Shown here one piece after another: positions 45,959-54,848 of a stretch of 64,000 nucleotides of DNA (its first letter is position 1; the number at the start of each line of letters is the position of its first letter). Source of the stretch: an uncultured Alphaproteobacteria bacterium (GTDB lineage Bacteria > Pseudomonadota > Alphaproteobacteria > HIMB59 > GCA-002718135); contig CACMQS010000004.1 in the NCBI GenBank assembly GCA_902615845.1, forward strand, positions 1-64,000, read 5' to 3'. Both the position numbers and the translations under genes were made by a program. The notes below the pieces were generated by a model that was not told the origin of the DNA, did no database searches, and saw nothing but the letters and a program-made list of their open reading frames with translations.

Positions 45959-47170
45959 ATGAATTTCAAAAAACTATCTTCATTTCTTACAATTGCTATA
46001 CTTTCACTTGTTGGCTTTAAAGCATATGCTGCTGACGTACACGGTGTATTCTGTGGTAGTGATCTTCGACCTAATTATGTTGAAATAGCTGATAAGTACA
46101 TGGAAGACAATCCTGGAGTGAACGTTACTCTAGAGGCTGTTCCTTGGGGAACATGTCAGGATAAAGTAATCAATCTTGCTATCGCGGGTGATCCCGTTGC
46201 ATTTTCATATGTTGGATCAAGAACTCTAAAAGGTCTGGCAGAAAATGGACATATTTTAGAAACAAATATTCCTGCTTCACAACAAGCAATGTATCAACCA
46301 GGTATCTTAAACACAGTAACACACATGGGTAAAACTTGGGGTTTCCCTCATGCGTTTTCAACTAAAGCACTTTTCATGAATTGTGGTCTTTTAGAAAAAG
46401 CTGGCGTTGCATGTGAAGGCCCTCAAACTTGGGATGAACTATATTCAATGGCTGAAGCTGTAACAAAAAATGTTGATGGAGCATCTGGAATTGGACTAGC
46501 TGGTAAAGATTTCGATAACACTATGCATCAATTCTTAAACTACCTATACAGTAATGGAGGACAAGTTATTGACCCAGTTACAAACGAAATAACTTTGAAT
46601 TCATCTAATGCTGTTGAAACATTAGAATTTTATGGAAAATTAGCAAATGTTTCTCAAGAAGGTCCTTTAGCTTGGGAGAGATCTCAATTAACAGAACTAT
46701 TTAATGATGAAAAAATTGCTATGTATATTAATGGACCTTGGGGTAGAGGTCAGCACAAGGAAGGTCTAGATGTGAAAACAGTTAGAATTCCTGCTGGACC
46801 ACAAGGAAGTCAAGGTACTCTTTTAATCACTGATAGTCTTGCTGTTTTTTCTAACACTGGTGTTGAGAAAGAGGCAATGGAAATAGCTAGCATAATCGCT
46901 TCAGGTGACTCTCAATACAGTCTTGATACTGATTGGGGCTTAACACCAATTATGCAATATCCTCAAATTGGAAATGAAGCTCCGTATAATGAAGATTATT
47001 GGATGATGTTTATTGATGCGATCGGTGATGGTGGACCAGAGCCACTGTTTGTAGACTACAAAGCTTTTCAAGCTGTTATGAACTCAATGATCCAAGGAGC
47101 AATTCTTGGTGAAGGAGATGCAGCAGATTTAGTAGCTGAAGCTGCTGAAGAGTTAGAAGAATACAAATAA
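45959..47170 (+). CDS. Sugar ABC transporter substrate-binding protein
   Basis: A MalE-type (family 1) binding protein, 403 aa from the ATG at 45959; GGAGG lies 5-6 nt upstream, so the longer ORF from 45923 is rejected. The signal peptide is MNFKKLSSFLTIAILSLVGFKAYA, with cleavage before ADVHG. No lipobox is seen. 'DKYMEDNPGVNVTLEAVPWG' and 'LFNDEKIAMYINGPWGRGQ' are typical family regions. Two early cysteines ('VFCGSD', 'GTCQDK') could form a disulfide. It supplies the three upstream permeases. The ligand is likely an amino sugar or oligomer, from context. Confidence 0.9.
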   Translation: MNFKKLSSFLTIAILSLVGFKAYAADVHGVFCGSDLRPNYVEIADKYMEDNPGVNVTLEAVPWGTCQDKVINLAIAGDPVAFSYVGSRTLKGLAENGHILETNIPASQQAMYQPGILNTVTHMGKTWGFPHAFSTKALFMNCGLLEKAGVACEGPQTWDELYSMAEAVTKNVDGASGIGLAGKDFDNTMHQFLNYLYSNGGQVIDPVTNEITLNSSNAVETLEFYGKLANVSQEGPLAWERSQLTELFNDEKIAMYINGPWGRGQHKEGLDVKTVRIPAGPQGSQGTLLITDSLAVFSNTGVEKEAMEIASIIASGDSQYSLDTDWGLTPIMQYPQIGNEAPYNEDYWMMFIDAIGDGGPEPLFVDYKAFQAVMNSMIQGAILGEGDAADLVAEAAEELEEYK

Positions 47171-47181
47171 TCACATTATTT

Positions 47182-47206
47182 TGCTAGGGCAATATTTGCC
47201 CTAGCA
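47182..47206 (+). terminator. Strong hairpin after sugar-binding protein gene
   Basis: A perfect 11-bp stem TGCTAGGGCAA / TTGCCCTAGCA with a 3-nt loop, 12 bp after the binding-protein stop. There is no T tract, so it is more likely a 3' mRNA-stabilising element that protects the binding-protein message than an efficient intrinsic terminator. It lies at the same position as the hairpins after potD and aglE. Confidence 0.75.
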
Positions 47207-47223
47207 TCTAGTATAAAATTTAA

Positions 47224-47952
47224 ATGAGTAAATTAATAAGATCCTATTCATCAAAAATTAATTCAATTTTAAAGAAGATATTAAAAGAAGAGGAAAAAAA
47301 ATTTCTACAGTGTGCTAAGTTAATTAGTAAATCATATAAAAAAGGTGGGCAGTTATATATTTTTGGAACTGGACATTCTAGATTACTTGGAGAAGAGTCA
47401 TTTCATAGAGCAGGTGGTTTTGCCGCCGCATGTCCAATAAGAGATGATGATCTAAGTTTTAAAAAAGGAGCAAGAAAGGCTACTGCTTTAGAAAGAACTC
47501 CAAATATTGCAAAAAAAGCTCTAGATAAATATAAAATTACTAGCAAAGATATTTTGATGATTGTATCTAATTCAGGTGTCAATCACGCTCCAGTTGAAGC
47601 AGCTTTGATTGCAAAGGAAAAGAAAATAAAAACTATTTCACTAACATCTGTAAAATACTCAAAACAAGCTCCTCTATCTAAATTGAATAAAAGATTATTT
47701 GAAATAACGGATATATTCATCGATAATAAGATACCGCCAGGTGATGCAATTATAAATATTAAAGATAACATGGTTGGACCAGCTTCAACAATTACAGGAT
47801 CTTTTATTTTAAATTCAATTTTAATTGAAGTTGCGAATATCTTAAAAAATGAAAAATTGTTTCCATTCTATATCAGTGTAAATATGCCAAATGCTAAAAA
47901 AAATAATGATAAATTAGAGAAAAAATTTAGTAAGATTAATCCTCATTTATAA
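47224..47952 (+). CDS. SIS-domain phosphosugar-binding protein (UPF0309-like)
   Basis: A 242-aa single SIS-domain protein. 'QLYIFGTGHSRLLGEESFHRAGG' and 'DILMIVSNSGVNHAPVEAALIAKEK' are the phosphosugar-binding loops, and the overall pattern is that of UPF0309/YckI-type proteins. Such proteins occur with N-acetylglucosamine or N-acetylmuramate utilisation genes and may isomerise or lyse phosphorylated amino sugars. Here it lies between the binding protein and NagA, so it should act on an imported phosphorylated amino sugar. The enzymatic reaction is not established by sequence. Confidence 0.82.
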   Translation: MSKLIRSYSSKINSILKKILKEEEKKFLQCAKLISKSYKKGGQLYIFGTGHSRLLGEESFHRAGGFAAACPIRDDDLSFKKGARKATALERTPNIAKKALDKYKITSKDILMIVSNSGVNHAPVEAALIAKEKKIKTISLTSVKYSKQAPLSKLNKRLFEITDIFIDNKIPPGDAIINIKDNMVGPASTITGSFILNSILIEVANILKNEKLFPFYISVNMPNAKKNNDKLEKKFSKINPHL

Positions 47953-48007
47953 GTTTTTTTAATTTTTTTAAAAATCAAAAAATTACTATATAAGATATTA
48001 AATTTAG

Positions 48008-49102
48008 ATGACTGATCAAAATAAAGTTAGTGGAAAAATTATCAATTATAATTCTTCCCATATTGGCGATGTATATTTCAGTGAAAAAATTATTGAGTTA
48101 AAAATAAAGGACTCTGATGATTATAATAATATTATAATTCCTGGTTTTATTGATCTCCATTGCCATGGTGGTAATGGTTTTGATGTAATGGAGGGTTCAC
48201 AATCAATCATTGAAATGTCAAAGTATCATTTACGACATGGAACAACTTCAATACTGCCAACTACTTGGACTAATACCTTAGAAAATACTATTTCAGCTCT
48301 AAAAGGATTTAATGAAATAAAGAAAGATAATGGTAATAATATCCTTGGAGTTCATTTAGAGGGGCCTTTTATTAATCCTAATAAACTTGGTGCTCAACCA
48401 AATTTAACTGAGAAACCATCTTTAGAGTTTATAAAAAAAATTCTTGAAATTTCTGATGTAAAAATCATTACTTTAGCTCCAGAAATTGATGGAATGCAAG
48501 AATTTATAAATGATTTAGTGGAGCTAAATATTAAGATTCAATTTGGCCACACTTTGGCTGACTTTGATTGCTGTGAAAAAATTATGAAAGATCATGAAAT
48601 TGGTTTTACACATTTGTATAATGCTATGTCTGGTAATGATCATAGATCTCCAGGAGTGTTATCAGCTGCTCTTTTAAAAGGAAAATATGCTGAAATAATT
48701 TGTGATAATATTCATGTTAGTAAAGAAGCAATAAAAATTGCAAAAAAATGTATTCCTGGTCTGTATGCGATAACAGATTCTATTAATGCTAGTGGGCTGA
48801 ATGATGGAGAATATATTTTTGCAAAAAATAATATAAAAAAAGAAAAACATTCAGTAAAAATTAAGTCTGATGGTACTTTAGCAGGAAGTATTGTTACTAT
48901 GGATCAAACTTTTAAAAATTTAATATCAATGGATTTTTCATTAGAAGAAGCAGTTGCTTTAACTAGTTATAATGCTTCTAAATATTTAAATCTTGATAAT
49001 GTCGGTATAATACAAAAAAATTTTTTAAGTAACCTTCTTATTTTAGATAAAGAATTTAATCTTAAAGAAGTTTATTTAAGAGGCAAAAAAATTAATGTCT
49101 AG
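48008..49102 (+). CDS. nagA: N-acetylglucosamine-6-phosphate deacetylase
   Basis: A 364-aa amidohydrolase-superfamily enzyme that deacetylates GlcNAc-6-phosphate. Motifs are 'IPGFIDLHCHGGNGFDVME' (metal HxH), 'GVHLEGPFINPNKLGAQ' (metal Glu), 'IQFGHTLADF', 'FTHLYNAMSG' and 'YAITDSINASGL' (catalytic Asp). The C-terminal 'TSYNASKYLNLDNVGII' is standard. It overlaps the deaminase gene by 8 bp. Together the two convert GlcNAc-6-phosphate to fructose-6-phosphate. No GlcNAc kinase is in the operon; a ROK kinase lies at 1.0 kb. Confidence 0.93.
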   Translation: MTDQNKVSGKIINYNSSHIGDVYFSEKIIELKIKDSDDYNNIIIPGFIDLHCHGGNGFDVMEGSQSIIEMSKYHLRHGTTSILPTTWTNTLENTISALKGFNEIKKDNGNNILGVHLEGPFINPNKLGAQPNLTEKPSLEFIKKILEISDVKIITLAPEIDGMQEFINDLVELNIKIQFGHTLADFDCCEKIMKDHEIGFTHLYNAMSGNDHRSPGVLSAALLKGKYAEIICDNIHVSKEAIKIAKKCIPGLYAITDSINASGLNDGEYIFAKNNIKKEKHSVKIKSDGTLAGSIVTMDQTFKNLISMDFSLEEAVALTSYNASKYLNLDNVGIIQKNFLSNLLILDKEFNLKEVYLRGKKINV

Positions 49103-50117
49103 TTCCCAAGTTTTATCGGAAGCACTCTCAATTCCAAATAAAATTAATCATTTTATCTTGAACGATAAAAATAATTACCAGGAAATATCAAGTTTAATTT
49201 CAGAAAAAAAAATTGATTATGTGGTTACTGTCGCAAGAGGCACTTCAGATTGTGCTGCTTTGTATTTATCTTATATTTTTGCAAAATATCTTGGTTTACC
49301 AACATACAGCATGCCTCCATCTATAATAACTTTAGAAGAATCAAAATTTGATTTTTCAAGAGCATTAGTTTTTATTATCTCTCAATCTGGAAAAAGTGAA
49401 GATTTAGTTGAATGTCATAAAATGGTACAAAAAATGGGAGCAAAGACCATATTAATAAGTAATAATTTGAATAGCCCTATTATAAAAACATCCAATTATT
49501 TTTTTGATATAAATGCTGGAGAAGAAAAAAGTGTTGCAGCAACAAAAACTTTTGTTTTGTCTTTATTGATAATTTTAAAGCTTGTTTTTAACACTCTTAA
49601 TAAAAAAGATATTAATAAGCACATTGAAAAGCTAAGTGATTATTTAATTTTAGATAATCAAAATCAATGGAATCCAAATATATTAGATAAAACTATAAGT
49701 AATGGATATATAATTAGTAGGGGTGTCGGATACGCAATTTCTAATGAAATATCTTTAAAGTTTAAAGAGTTATGTCAAGAAATGATAGAACCTTTCAGTA
49801 GTGCTGAAGTAATGCATGGGCCAAAAAGTTTGATACAAAACTCATTCAAATTATTTACAATCTCACTTAGAGACAAAAGTGGGAAGATAGTAACAAAAGA
49901 TGCTAGTCAAATTATTTCATTAACTAATCTTCACTATGAAATAACCTATGATAGAAACTCTAACACTAAACTTAGATATAGCCCTAATGATATGATAGAG
50001 TTAGATCCAATTATAGTTTTATCAAAATTTTATCCATGGATAGTTAATTACTCTTTTGAAAAGGGATTAGATCCAGACAATCCTAGATATTTAACTAAAG
50101 TAACACAAACATTCTAA
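49095..50117 (+). CDS. nagB-II: SIS-type glucosamine-6-phosphate deaminase (NagB-II)
   Basis: A 340-aa protein with two SIS domains and no glutaminase domain, so it is not a full GlmS. The first SIS loop is 'VVTVARGTSDCAALYLSYIF' with 'FIISQSGKSEDLVE'. The second is 'YIISRGVGYAISNEISLKFKELCQEM' followed by 'EVMHGPKSLI'. NagB-II enzymes deaminate and isomerise glucosamine-6-phosphate, replacing the unrelated NagB-I. Overlap with nagA supports this over other SIS isomerases such as AgaS. Confidence 0.87.
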   Translation: MSSSQVLSEALSIPNKINHFILNDKNNYQEISSLISEKKIDYVVTVARGTSDCAALYLSYIFAKYLGLPTYSMPPSIITLEESKFDFSRALVFIISQSGKSEDLVECHKMVQKMGAKTILISNNLNSPIIKTSNYFFDINAGEEKSVAATKTFVLSLLIILKLVFNTLNKKDINKHIEKLSDYLILDNQNQWNPNILDKTISNGYIISRGVGYAISNEISLKFKELCQEMIEPFSSAEVMHGPKSLIQNSFKLFTISLRDKSGKIVTKDASQIISLTNLHYEITYDRNSNTKLRYSPNDMIELDPIIVLSKFYPWIVNYSFEKGLDPDNPRYLTKVTQTF

Positions 50118-50118
50118 T

Positions 50119-51732
50119 TTGAATAATATTGATATAGCAATTATTGGAGCAGGTTCTGCAGGAAGTATAATAGCAAATAAACTTCTGACTAAAACTAATT
50201 TTAATATAGCCCTTATTGAGGCTGGACCAAAAGATAACAATCCTATTATTGACGTTCCTCTTGGTTATGGAATGACATTTTATAATAAAAAAATTAATTG
50301 GAACTTCTACTCAGAAAAACAAGATAATTTATTCAATAGGCAAATATATTATCCGAGAGGTAAAGTTTTAGGTGGCTCTGGCTCAATAAATGCAATGGTC
50401 TATGCAAGAGGATTAGAAACAGATTATGAAAATTGGAGTAGCAATAAGGAATGGAGTTTTGAAAATATAAAAAAAGTATACAGCTCTATGGAGCAACAAA
50501 TAAATCATGATAAAGAATTTCTTACAAAAGAAAAGATTCCAGTAAATAATGTAAGTAAGCATCATCATCCAATTTTAGAATATTTTTTTAATGCTAGTAA
50601 TGAAATTGGTATTAAAAAAAATACAAATTTGTCTACATCAATCGAAAATCAAGTAGGTCATTATAATATTAATACTTACAACGGTACTAGACATTCATCA
50701 TCAAAAGTATTTTTAAAGCCTGTATTAAAAAATCCAAGATTAACAATATTAGACAATACTCAAGTTAAAAATTTAATAATTAAAGATAAAAAAATTACTG
50801 GTATTAAAATTCAAAATAAATCAATAGAACAAATCATACACTTATCTCGTGGAGCAATTTTATGTTCTGGTTCTATAATGACACCTTATTTGTTAATGCA
50901 TTCTGGTATTGGTGATAAAGAACATTTAAAAAAATTTGATAAAGAAATAATAATTGATAATTATAATGTTGGAAGAAATCTTCAGGATCATCTTGGGTTA
51001 GACTATTTATTTAAAACTCATCATCATTCACTAAATAAATCGTTAGGAACTTGGCCAGGCAGAATTACTTCTGTATTACGATATATTTATAATAGGAAAG
51101 GACCATTATCACTAAGTATTAATCAGTCTGGGGGATATGTAAATTGGAATTCAAAACATCATTATCCCAACTTACAGATATATTTCAATCCGTTGACTTA
51201 TTCTATCACTCATAAAAATAAAAGACCTCTTCTAAAAACTGATAAATTTAATGGTTTTATTATTGGTTATAATTCTTGTCGACCAAAAAGTTTGGGTAGA
51301 GTTGCATTGAACTCACCTAATTTTGATGATGCTCCATTGATTGATCCAAATTTTCTATCCCATGAAGAAGATATATATGATGTTAAATGCGCAATTAATT
51401 TTTCTCAAGTTTTGGCGAATACAAATAGTATAAAAAAAATAAGAAATGAAAGTGTTACGCATGATCTTTTAAATGCTACTGAAGAAGAAATGATTGATCA
51501 CTTTAAATCTAATGCAGTTTCTATATATCACCCTTGTGGTACATGTAAAATGGATGAAGATCCTAAAAAGGGAGTTGTTTCTGAAAGATTAAAGGTTCAT
51601 GGAATGGAGAATCTTTGGATTGCTGACGCATCTGTTTTTCCAAATATTACTTCTGGTAATATAAATGCACCTGTAATGATGCTTGCTAATCTTGGAAGTA
51701 AATTTATTATTGAGGATTTAAATAAGATTTAA
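50119..51732 (+). CDS. GMC-family FAD oxidoreductase (choline dehydrogenase-like)
   Basis: A 537-aa GMC flavoprotein with a TTG start, 1 bp after the deaminase stop. The FAD loop is 'IAIIGAGSAGSIIANKL', GMC signature 1 is 'GKVLGGSGSINAMVYARG', signature 2 is 'GSIMTPYLLMHSGIG', and the C-terminal catalytic region is 'SIYHPCGTCKM' plus 'TSGNINAPVMMLA'. The sequence looks choline-dehydrogenase-like, but its position suggests oxidation of a sugar or amino-sugar alcohol. The substrate is unknown. Confidence 0.87.
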   Translation: MNNIDIAIIGAGSAGSIIANKLLTKTNFNIALIEAGPKDNNPIIDVPLGYGMTFYNKKINWNFYSEKQDNLFNRQIYYPRGKVLGGSGSINAMVYARGLETDYENWSSNKEWSFENIKKVYSSMEQQINHDKEFLTKEKIPVNNVSKHHHPILEYFFNASNEIGIKKNTNLSTSIENQVGHYNINTYNGTRHSSSKVFLKPVLKNPRLTILDNTQVKNLIIKDKKITGIKIQNKSIEQIIHLSRGAILCSGSIMTPYLLMHSGIGDKEHLKKFDKEIIIDNYNVGRNLQDHLGLDYLFKTHHHSLNKSLGTWPGRITSVLRYIYNRKGPLSLSINQSGGYVNWNSKHHYPNLQIYFNPLTYSITHKNKRPLLKTDKFNGFIIGYNSCRPKSLGRVALNSPNFDDAPLIDPNFLSHEEDIYDVKCAINFSQVLANTNSIKKIRNESVTHDLLNATEEEMIDHFKSNAVSIYHPCGTCKMDEDPKKGVVSERLKVHGMENLWIADASVFPNITSGNINAPVMMLANLGSKFIIEDLNKI

Positions 51733-51735
51733 TTT

Positions 51736-52836
51736 ATGAAAATAGTTAAACTTGAAACATTCACAAAACCATATGTAAGTTTTGTAAAAATAACAGTTGA
51801 GGATGGTTCAATTGGTTATGGTCAAATGTCAACTTATCATGCAGATATCACAGCTCAAATTTTTCATAAACAAGTAGCACCCTGGGTGTTAGGAAAAGAA
51901 TATTTTGATTTCGATGATTTAGAAGACTTTATTTTTGAAAGAGAGCATAAATTTCCAGGATCTTACCTTCTACGTGCAATTGCTGGTTTAGATACAGCCT
52001 TGTGGGATTTGAGAGGTAAAATCGAAAGTAAACCTGTAGTCTCATTGATAGGAGGATCTCCAGGAAATTTAAGAATTTATGGTTCATCAATGAAAAGAGA
52101 TATTACACCAAATGATGAAGCAAATAGATTTAAAAAACTCTTTGATGAAAAGGGTGTTGATGCATTTAAATTTAGAGTTGGTTCTGAATGTGGAAGGGGA
52201 GTTGATGAATGGGAAGGAAGAACGCCTAGTATAGTAAAAACAATAAATTCGACTTTAGATAAAAGTGTTATTAAAATGGCTGATGCAAATAGTTGTTATA
52301 GCTCTGTTGAAGCAATAGAAATTGGGAAACTTTTAGAAGATAATAATGTTACTCATTTTGAAGAGCCTTGTCCTTACTGGAAACCAGAAGAAACCAAAAA
52401 AGTTACTGATAGTTTGAAGATAGATGTAACTGGAGGAGAGCAAGATTGTGATCTGCGAATTTGGAAAGATATGGTTAACAGAAAAATTGTAAATATTTTT
52501 CAGCCAGATGTTATGTACATGGGAGGATTAACAAAAGCTTTGAAGGTTGCTAAAATTATTGAAAAGGGTGGTTTTATATGTACTCCACATACAGCTAATT
52601 TATCTTTAGTAACAATTTGCACAATGCATTTTTTAAAAGCAATAAACAACTCAGGACCCTATCTTGAATTTTCGATCGAGGGTAAAGATTATTATCCTTG
52701 GCAACAGAATTTATTTTTAGGTGATCCTTTTAAAATATCTAACGGAATGGTTAAAATAGAAGATACTCCTGGCTGGGGTATCGAGATTAATCCAGATTGG
52801 TTAGAGAGCTCAGAATATAAAAAGACAGAAATATAA
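51736..52836 (+). CDS. Enolase-superfamily (mandelate racemase/muconate lactonizing enzyme) dehydratase-like protein
   Basis: A 366-aa enolase-superfamily enzyme. Metal ligands are in 'IKMADANSCYS' (Asp), 'HFEEPCPYW' (Glu) and 'TGGEQDC' (Glu). General-base candidates are Lys/Arg in 'AFKFRVGSE' and the Asp-His pair in 'IFQPDVMYMGG' and 'CTPHTANLS'. These fit the mandelate-racemase subgroup, mostly acid-sugar dehydratases and racemases. It follows a GMC oxidase gene, so an oxidase-then-dehydratase route for a sugar acid is reasonable but unproven. Confidence 0.85.
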   Translation: MKIVKLETFTKPYVSFVKITVEDGSIGYGQMSTYHADITAQIFHKQVAPWVLGKEYFDFDDLEDFIFEREHKFPGSYLLRAIAGLDTALWDLRGKIESKPVVSLIGGSPGNLRIYGSSMKRDITPNDEANRFKKLFDEKGVDAFKFRVGSECGRGVDEWEGRTPSIVKTINSTLDKSVIKMADANSCYSSVEAIEIGKLLEDNNVTHFEEPCPYWKPEETKKVTDSLKIDVTGGEQDCDLRIWKDMVNRKIVNIFQPDVMYMGGLTKALKVAKIIEKGGFICTPHTANLSLVTICTMHFLKAINNSGPYLEFSIEGKDYYPWQQNLFLGDPFKISNGMVKIEDTPGWGIEINPDWLESSEYKKTEI

Positions 52837-52840
52837 AATA

Positions 52841-53500
52841 ATGATTAAAAATATAATTTTTGATTTTGATGGAGTAGTAGTTGATAGTGAAGTGCTAGCC
52901 TCTAAAGCATTTTCTAAATATTTAAGTAAATTTGATAAATCAATTAAAGAGGAGCAATTTTATAAATATGCTGGAAAAAAAACTGTTGAAGTAATAGATT
53001 TATTATCTTCTAAATATAAGATTGAAAATAAAGAAAAATTTACACATGAAATATTTGATATTGTTTCAGAAGTTTATCACAAGGATTTAAAACTAGTTGA
53101 TGGAGCAAAAGATTATATTAGTAAATCAGATAGAAATCACTTTATTGGATCTAACAGTAATAAGGATAGAATTCTTGATGGATTGAAGCTTGTTGGGTTA
53201 GATAAATTTTTTTTAAGTGATCAGGTTTATTCATTCGATATGGTTAAAAGACCAAAACCTGATCCAGATATATACTTAAAGGTTTTAAATGATAATTCAC
53301 TTGTTAGAGAAGAGTCAGTCATTATTGAAGATAGTGGCGTAGGTGTTAAAGCAGCAACTGCAGCAGGAGTAAGGGTATTTGGTCTTACTGCAGGAAAACA
53401 TTGGCATCTAGATAGAGATACCAATGAATTATTTGACAATGGTGCTTTGAATGTATTTAGTGATTATGAAAGTTTAGGTAAGGCAATAGAGGAGCTTTAA
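52841..53500 (+). CDS. HAD-superfamily phosphatase / phosphomutase-like protein
   Basis: A 219-aa class-I HAD hydrolase. Motif I is 'FDFDGVVVDSE', motif II lies in 'FIGSNSNKD', motif III Lys is in 'RPKPDPDIYL' and motif IV is 'IIEDSGVGVKAATAAG'. The cap and 'VVDSE' start resemble beta-phosphoglucomutase / 2-deoxyglucose-6-phosphatase relatives. It likely acts on a phosphosugar made by the amino-sugar or sugar-acid enzymes in the same run. Confidence 0.85.
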   Translation: MIKNIIFDFDGVVVDSEVLASKAFSKYLSKFDKSIKEEQFYKYAGKKTVEVIDLLSSKYKIENKEKFTHEIFDIVSEVYHKDLKLVDGAKDYISKSDRNHFIGSNSNKDRILDGLKLVGLDKFFLSDQVYSFDMVKRPKPDPDIYLKVLNDNSLVREESVIIEDSGVGVKAATAAGVRVFGLTAGKHWHLDRDTNELFDNGALNVFSDYESLGKAIEEL

Positions 53501-53959
53501 ATGGGGCCAGATGTAAAAGGAAATCCACTTTATATTTCAGTCTATCTTTTGATAGCCTCCTATATTTTAGGTGAATTTATTTTTCCTAAATATCCACTGC
53601 TATATATTCTTAATCTTTTAGGATTATTAATTATAATTTTAATGCCAATTGTTTTTTTTTCCTCAAGAAATGCATTTAATGTATATGAAGAAAAATTACC
53701 TCCTCAAACTGAAACAAATAGAATTATAAAAACTGGAATTTATGCTTACTCTAGAAATCCAATTTATCTATGTTTTGTTTTATTTCATTTTGGTATGTTT
53801 CTTACTTTTGAAAACATTATGTATTTTATTTGTTCTATAGGATTATTTTTTTGGTTAAATAATTTTGTAATATATGAAGAGGAAAAATATTTAAAAGATA
53901 AATTTGGTGATGAATTTGAAAGATATTGTAATTCGGTTAAAAGATGGATTTTTTTCTAG
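53501..53959 (+). CDS. Isoprenylcysteine carboxyl methyltransferase / phospholipid methyltransferase-like membrane protein
   Basis: A 152-aa membrane protein with about four hydrophobic helices. 'IKTGIYAYSRNPIYLCFVLFHFGM' and 'IYEEEKYLKDKFGDEFERYCNSVKRW' are the S-adenosylmethionine-site motifs of the ICMT/PEMT family. Bacterial members methylate lipids or small molecules. It starts directly after the HAD stop and ends sharing CTAG with the convergent glycerate-kinase-like gene. Its link to the amino-sugar operon is only positional. Confidence 0.82.
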   Translation: MGPDVKGNPLYISVYLLIASYILGEFIFPKYPLLYILNLLGLLIIILMPIVFFSSRNAFNVYEEKLPPQTETNRIIKTGIYAYSRNPIYLCFVLFHFGMFLTFENIMYFICSIGLFFWLNNFVIYEEEKYLKDKFGDEFERYCNSVKRWIFF

Positions 53960-54816
53960 TTAAAATTTACTGAAGAAATTTTATGATTTTTTTCAAATTT
54001 AATAACGATCTGAGCTTTTTTATTTAGATCCTTCATCATCCATTTAGTTATTTTCTCATAATGTTGAACAAAATATTTAATTTCATTTGAAGTCATTCTT
54101 TTTGATTTTTTGTTTTTTGATTGATTAGTTTTTTCCTGCTTTAACCGCCATTTGAAAACGTTATCAAAAGAGGATGTTTTCAAAAAAATAAGTTCATCAA
54201 ATAATTTAAATAATTTTTTATATTCTAATTTTAATTTATTATTATAGAAATTTCTCCATTGATATTTTGGATCTTTAATTTTTTCTAAATTATTTATATT
54301 TTTATGAAGAATTTTTTTTGGAATTTCTGAACTTCCACAACACCAACCTTCTAAGAAAAGAATATCACATTTAGTTTTAGTTATTTTAGTTGACTTAGTC
54401 GTATCATCAATCAACTTATCAAATATAGGGGTTGTGATAGGGTATTTACTTTTATTGAATTGTTTTATATTTTTAAGTAATTTTTCAATATCATGTGTTC
54501 CTGGAACACCTCGAGTTATTAACAATTGATGTATTTTTTTCGATAATTGAGACCGTTGTTTTCTTGATAAATAATAATTATCTAAACTAAGCAAAAGTAT
54601 TTTCTTATTATAAAATTTTTCAATAGTTTTAGAGATAATATTAATAAATGATGATTTTCCAATACCCTGAGAGCCTCCAAATAGGAATTTTTTTGATTTA
54701 CTAGAGCAAACATAATTTATTATTGGAATTAATTTATCCTCTATATACTTCTTGGAATATTTTTTATTATATGTTTTGTGTATTTCTATTTGAATATAGT
54801 CTATTAATGCACTCAT
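53956..54816 (-). CDS. D-glycerate 3-kinase-like P-loop kinase
   Basis: A 286-aa kinase of the phosphoribulokinase/uridine-kinase fold. Walker A is 'FGGSQGIGKSSFINI'. 'LSLDNYYLSRKQR' and 'TRGVPGTHDIEKL' are motifs of plant/yeast-type D-glycerate 3-kinase, and 'FLEGWCCGSSEIP' continues the pattern. It is rich in lysine and asparagine. It would return glycerate to 3-phosphoglycerate in the cytosol. It is convergent with the ICMT-like gene and divergent from the next HAD gene. Confidence 0.75.
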   Translation of the reverse strand: MSALIDYIQIEIHKTYNKKYSKKYIEDKLIPIINYVCSSKSKKFLFGGSQGIGKSSFINIISKTIEKFYNKKILLLSLDNYYLSRKQRSQLSKKIHQLLITRGVPGTHDIEKLLKNIKQFNKSKYPITTPIFDKLIDDTTKSTKITKTKCDILFLEGWCCGSSEIPKKILHKNINNLEKIKDPKYQWRNFYNNKLKLEYKKLFKLFDELIFLKTSSFDNVFKWRLKQEKTNQSKNKKSKRMTSNEIKYFVQHYEKITKWMMKDLNKKAQIVIKFEKNHKISSVNFN

Positions 54817-54848
54817 TTAATACTTATTTATAAACAAAATACTTATAC

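Noticed and set aside
47953-48007. Terminator or promoter between the SIS gene and nagA
   Set aside because: Only an AATTTTTT/AAAAAATT inverted repeat is visible, which is expected by chance in such AT-rich sequence.
49095-50117. Full-length GlmS glucosamine synthase
   Set aside because: The N-terminal glutaminase domain is absent and the gene overlaps nagA, which favours the catabolic deaminase.
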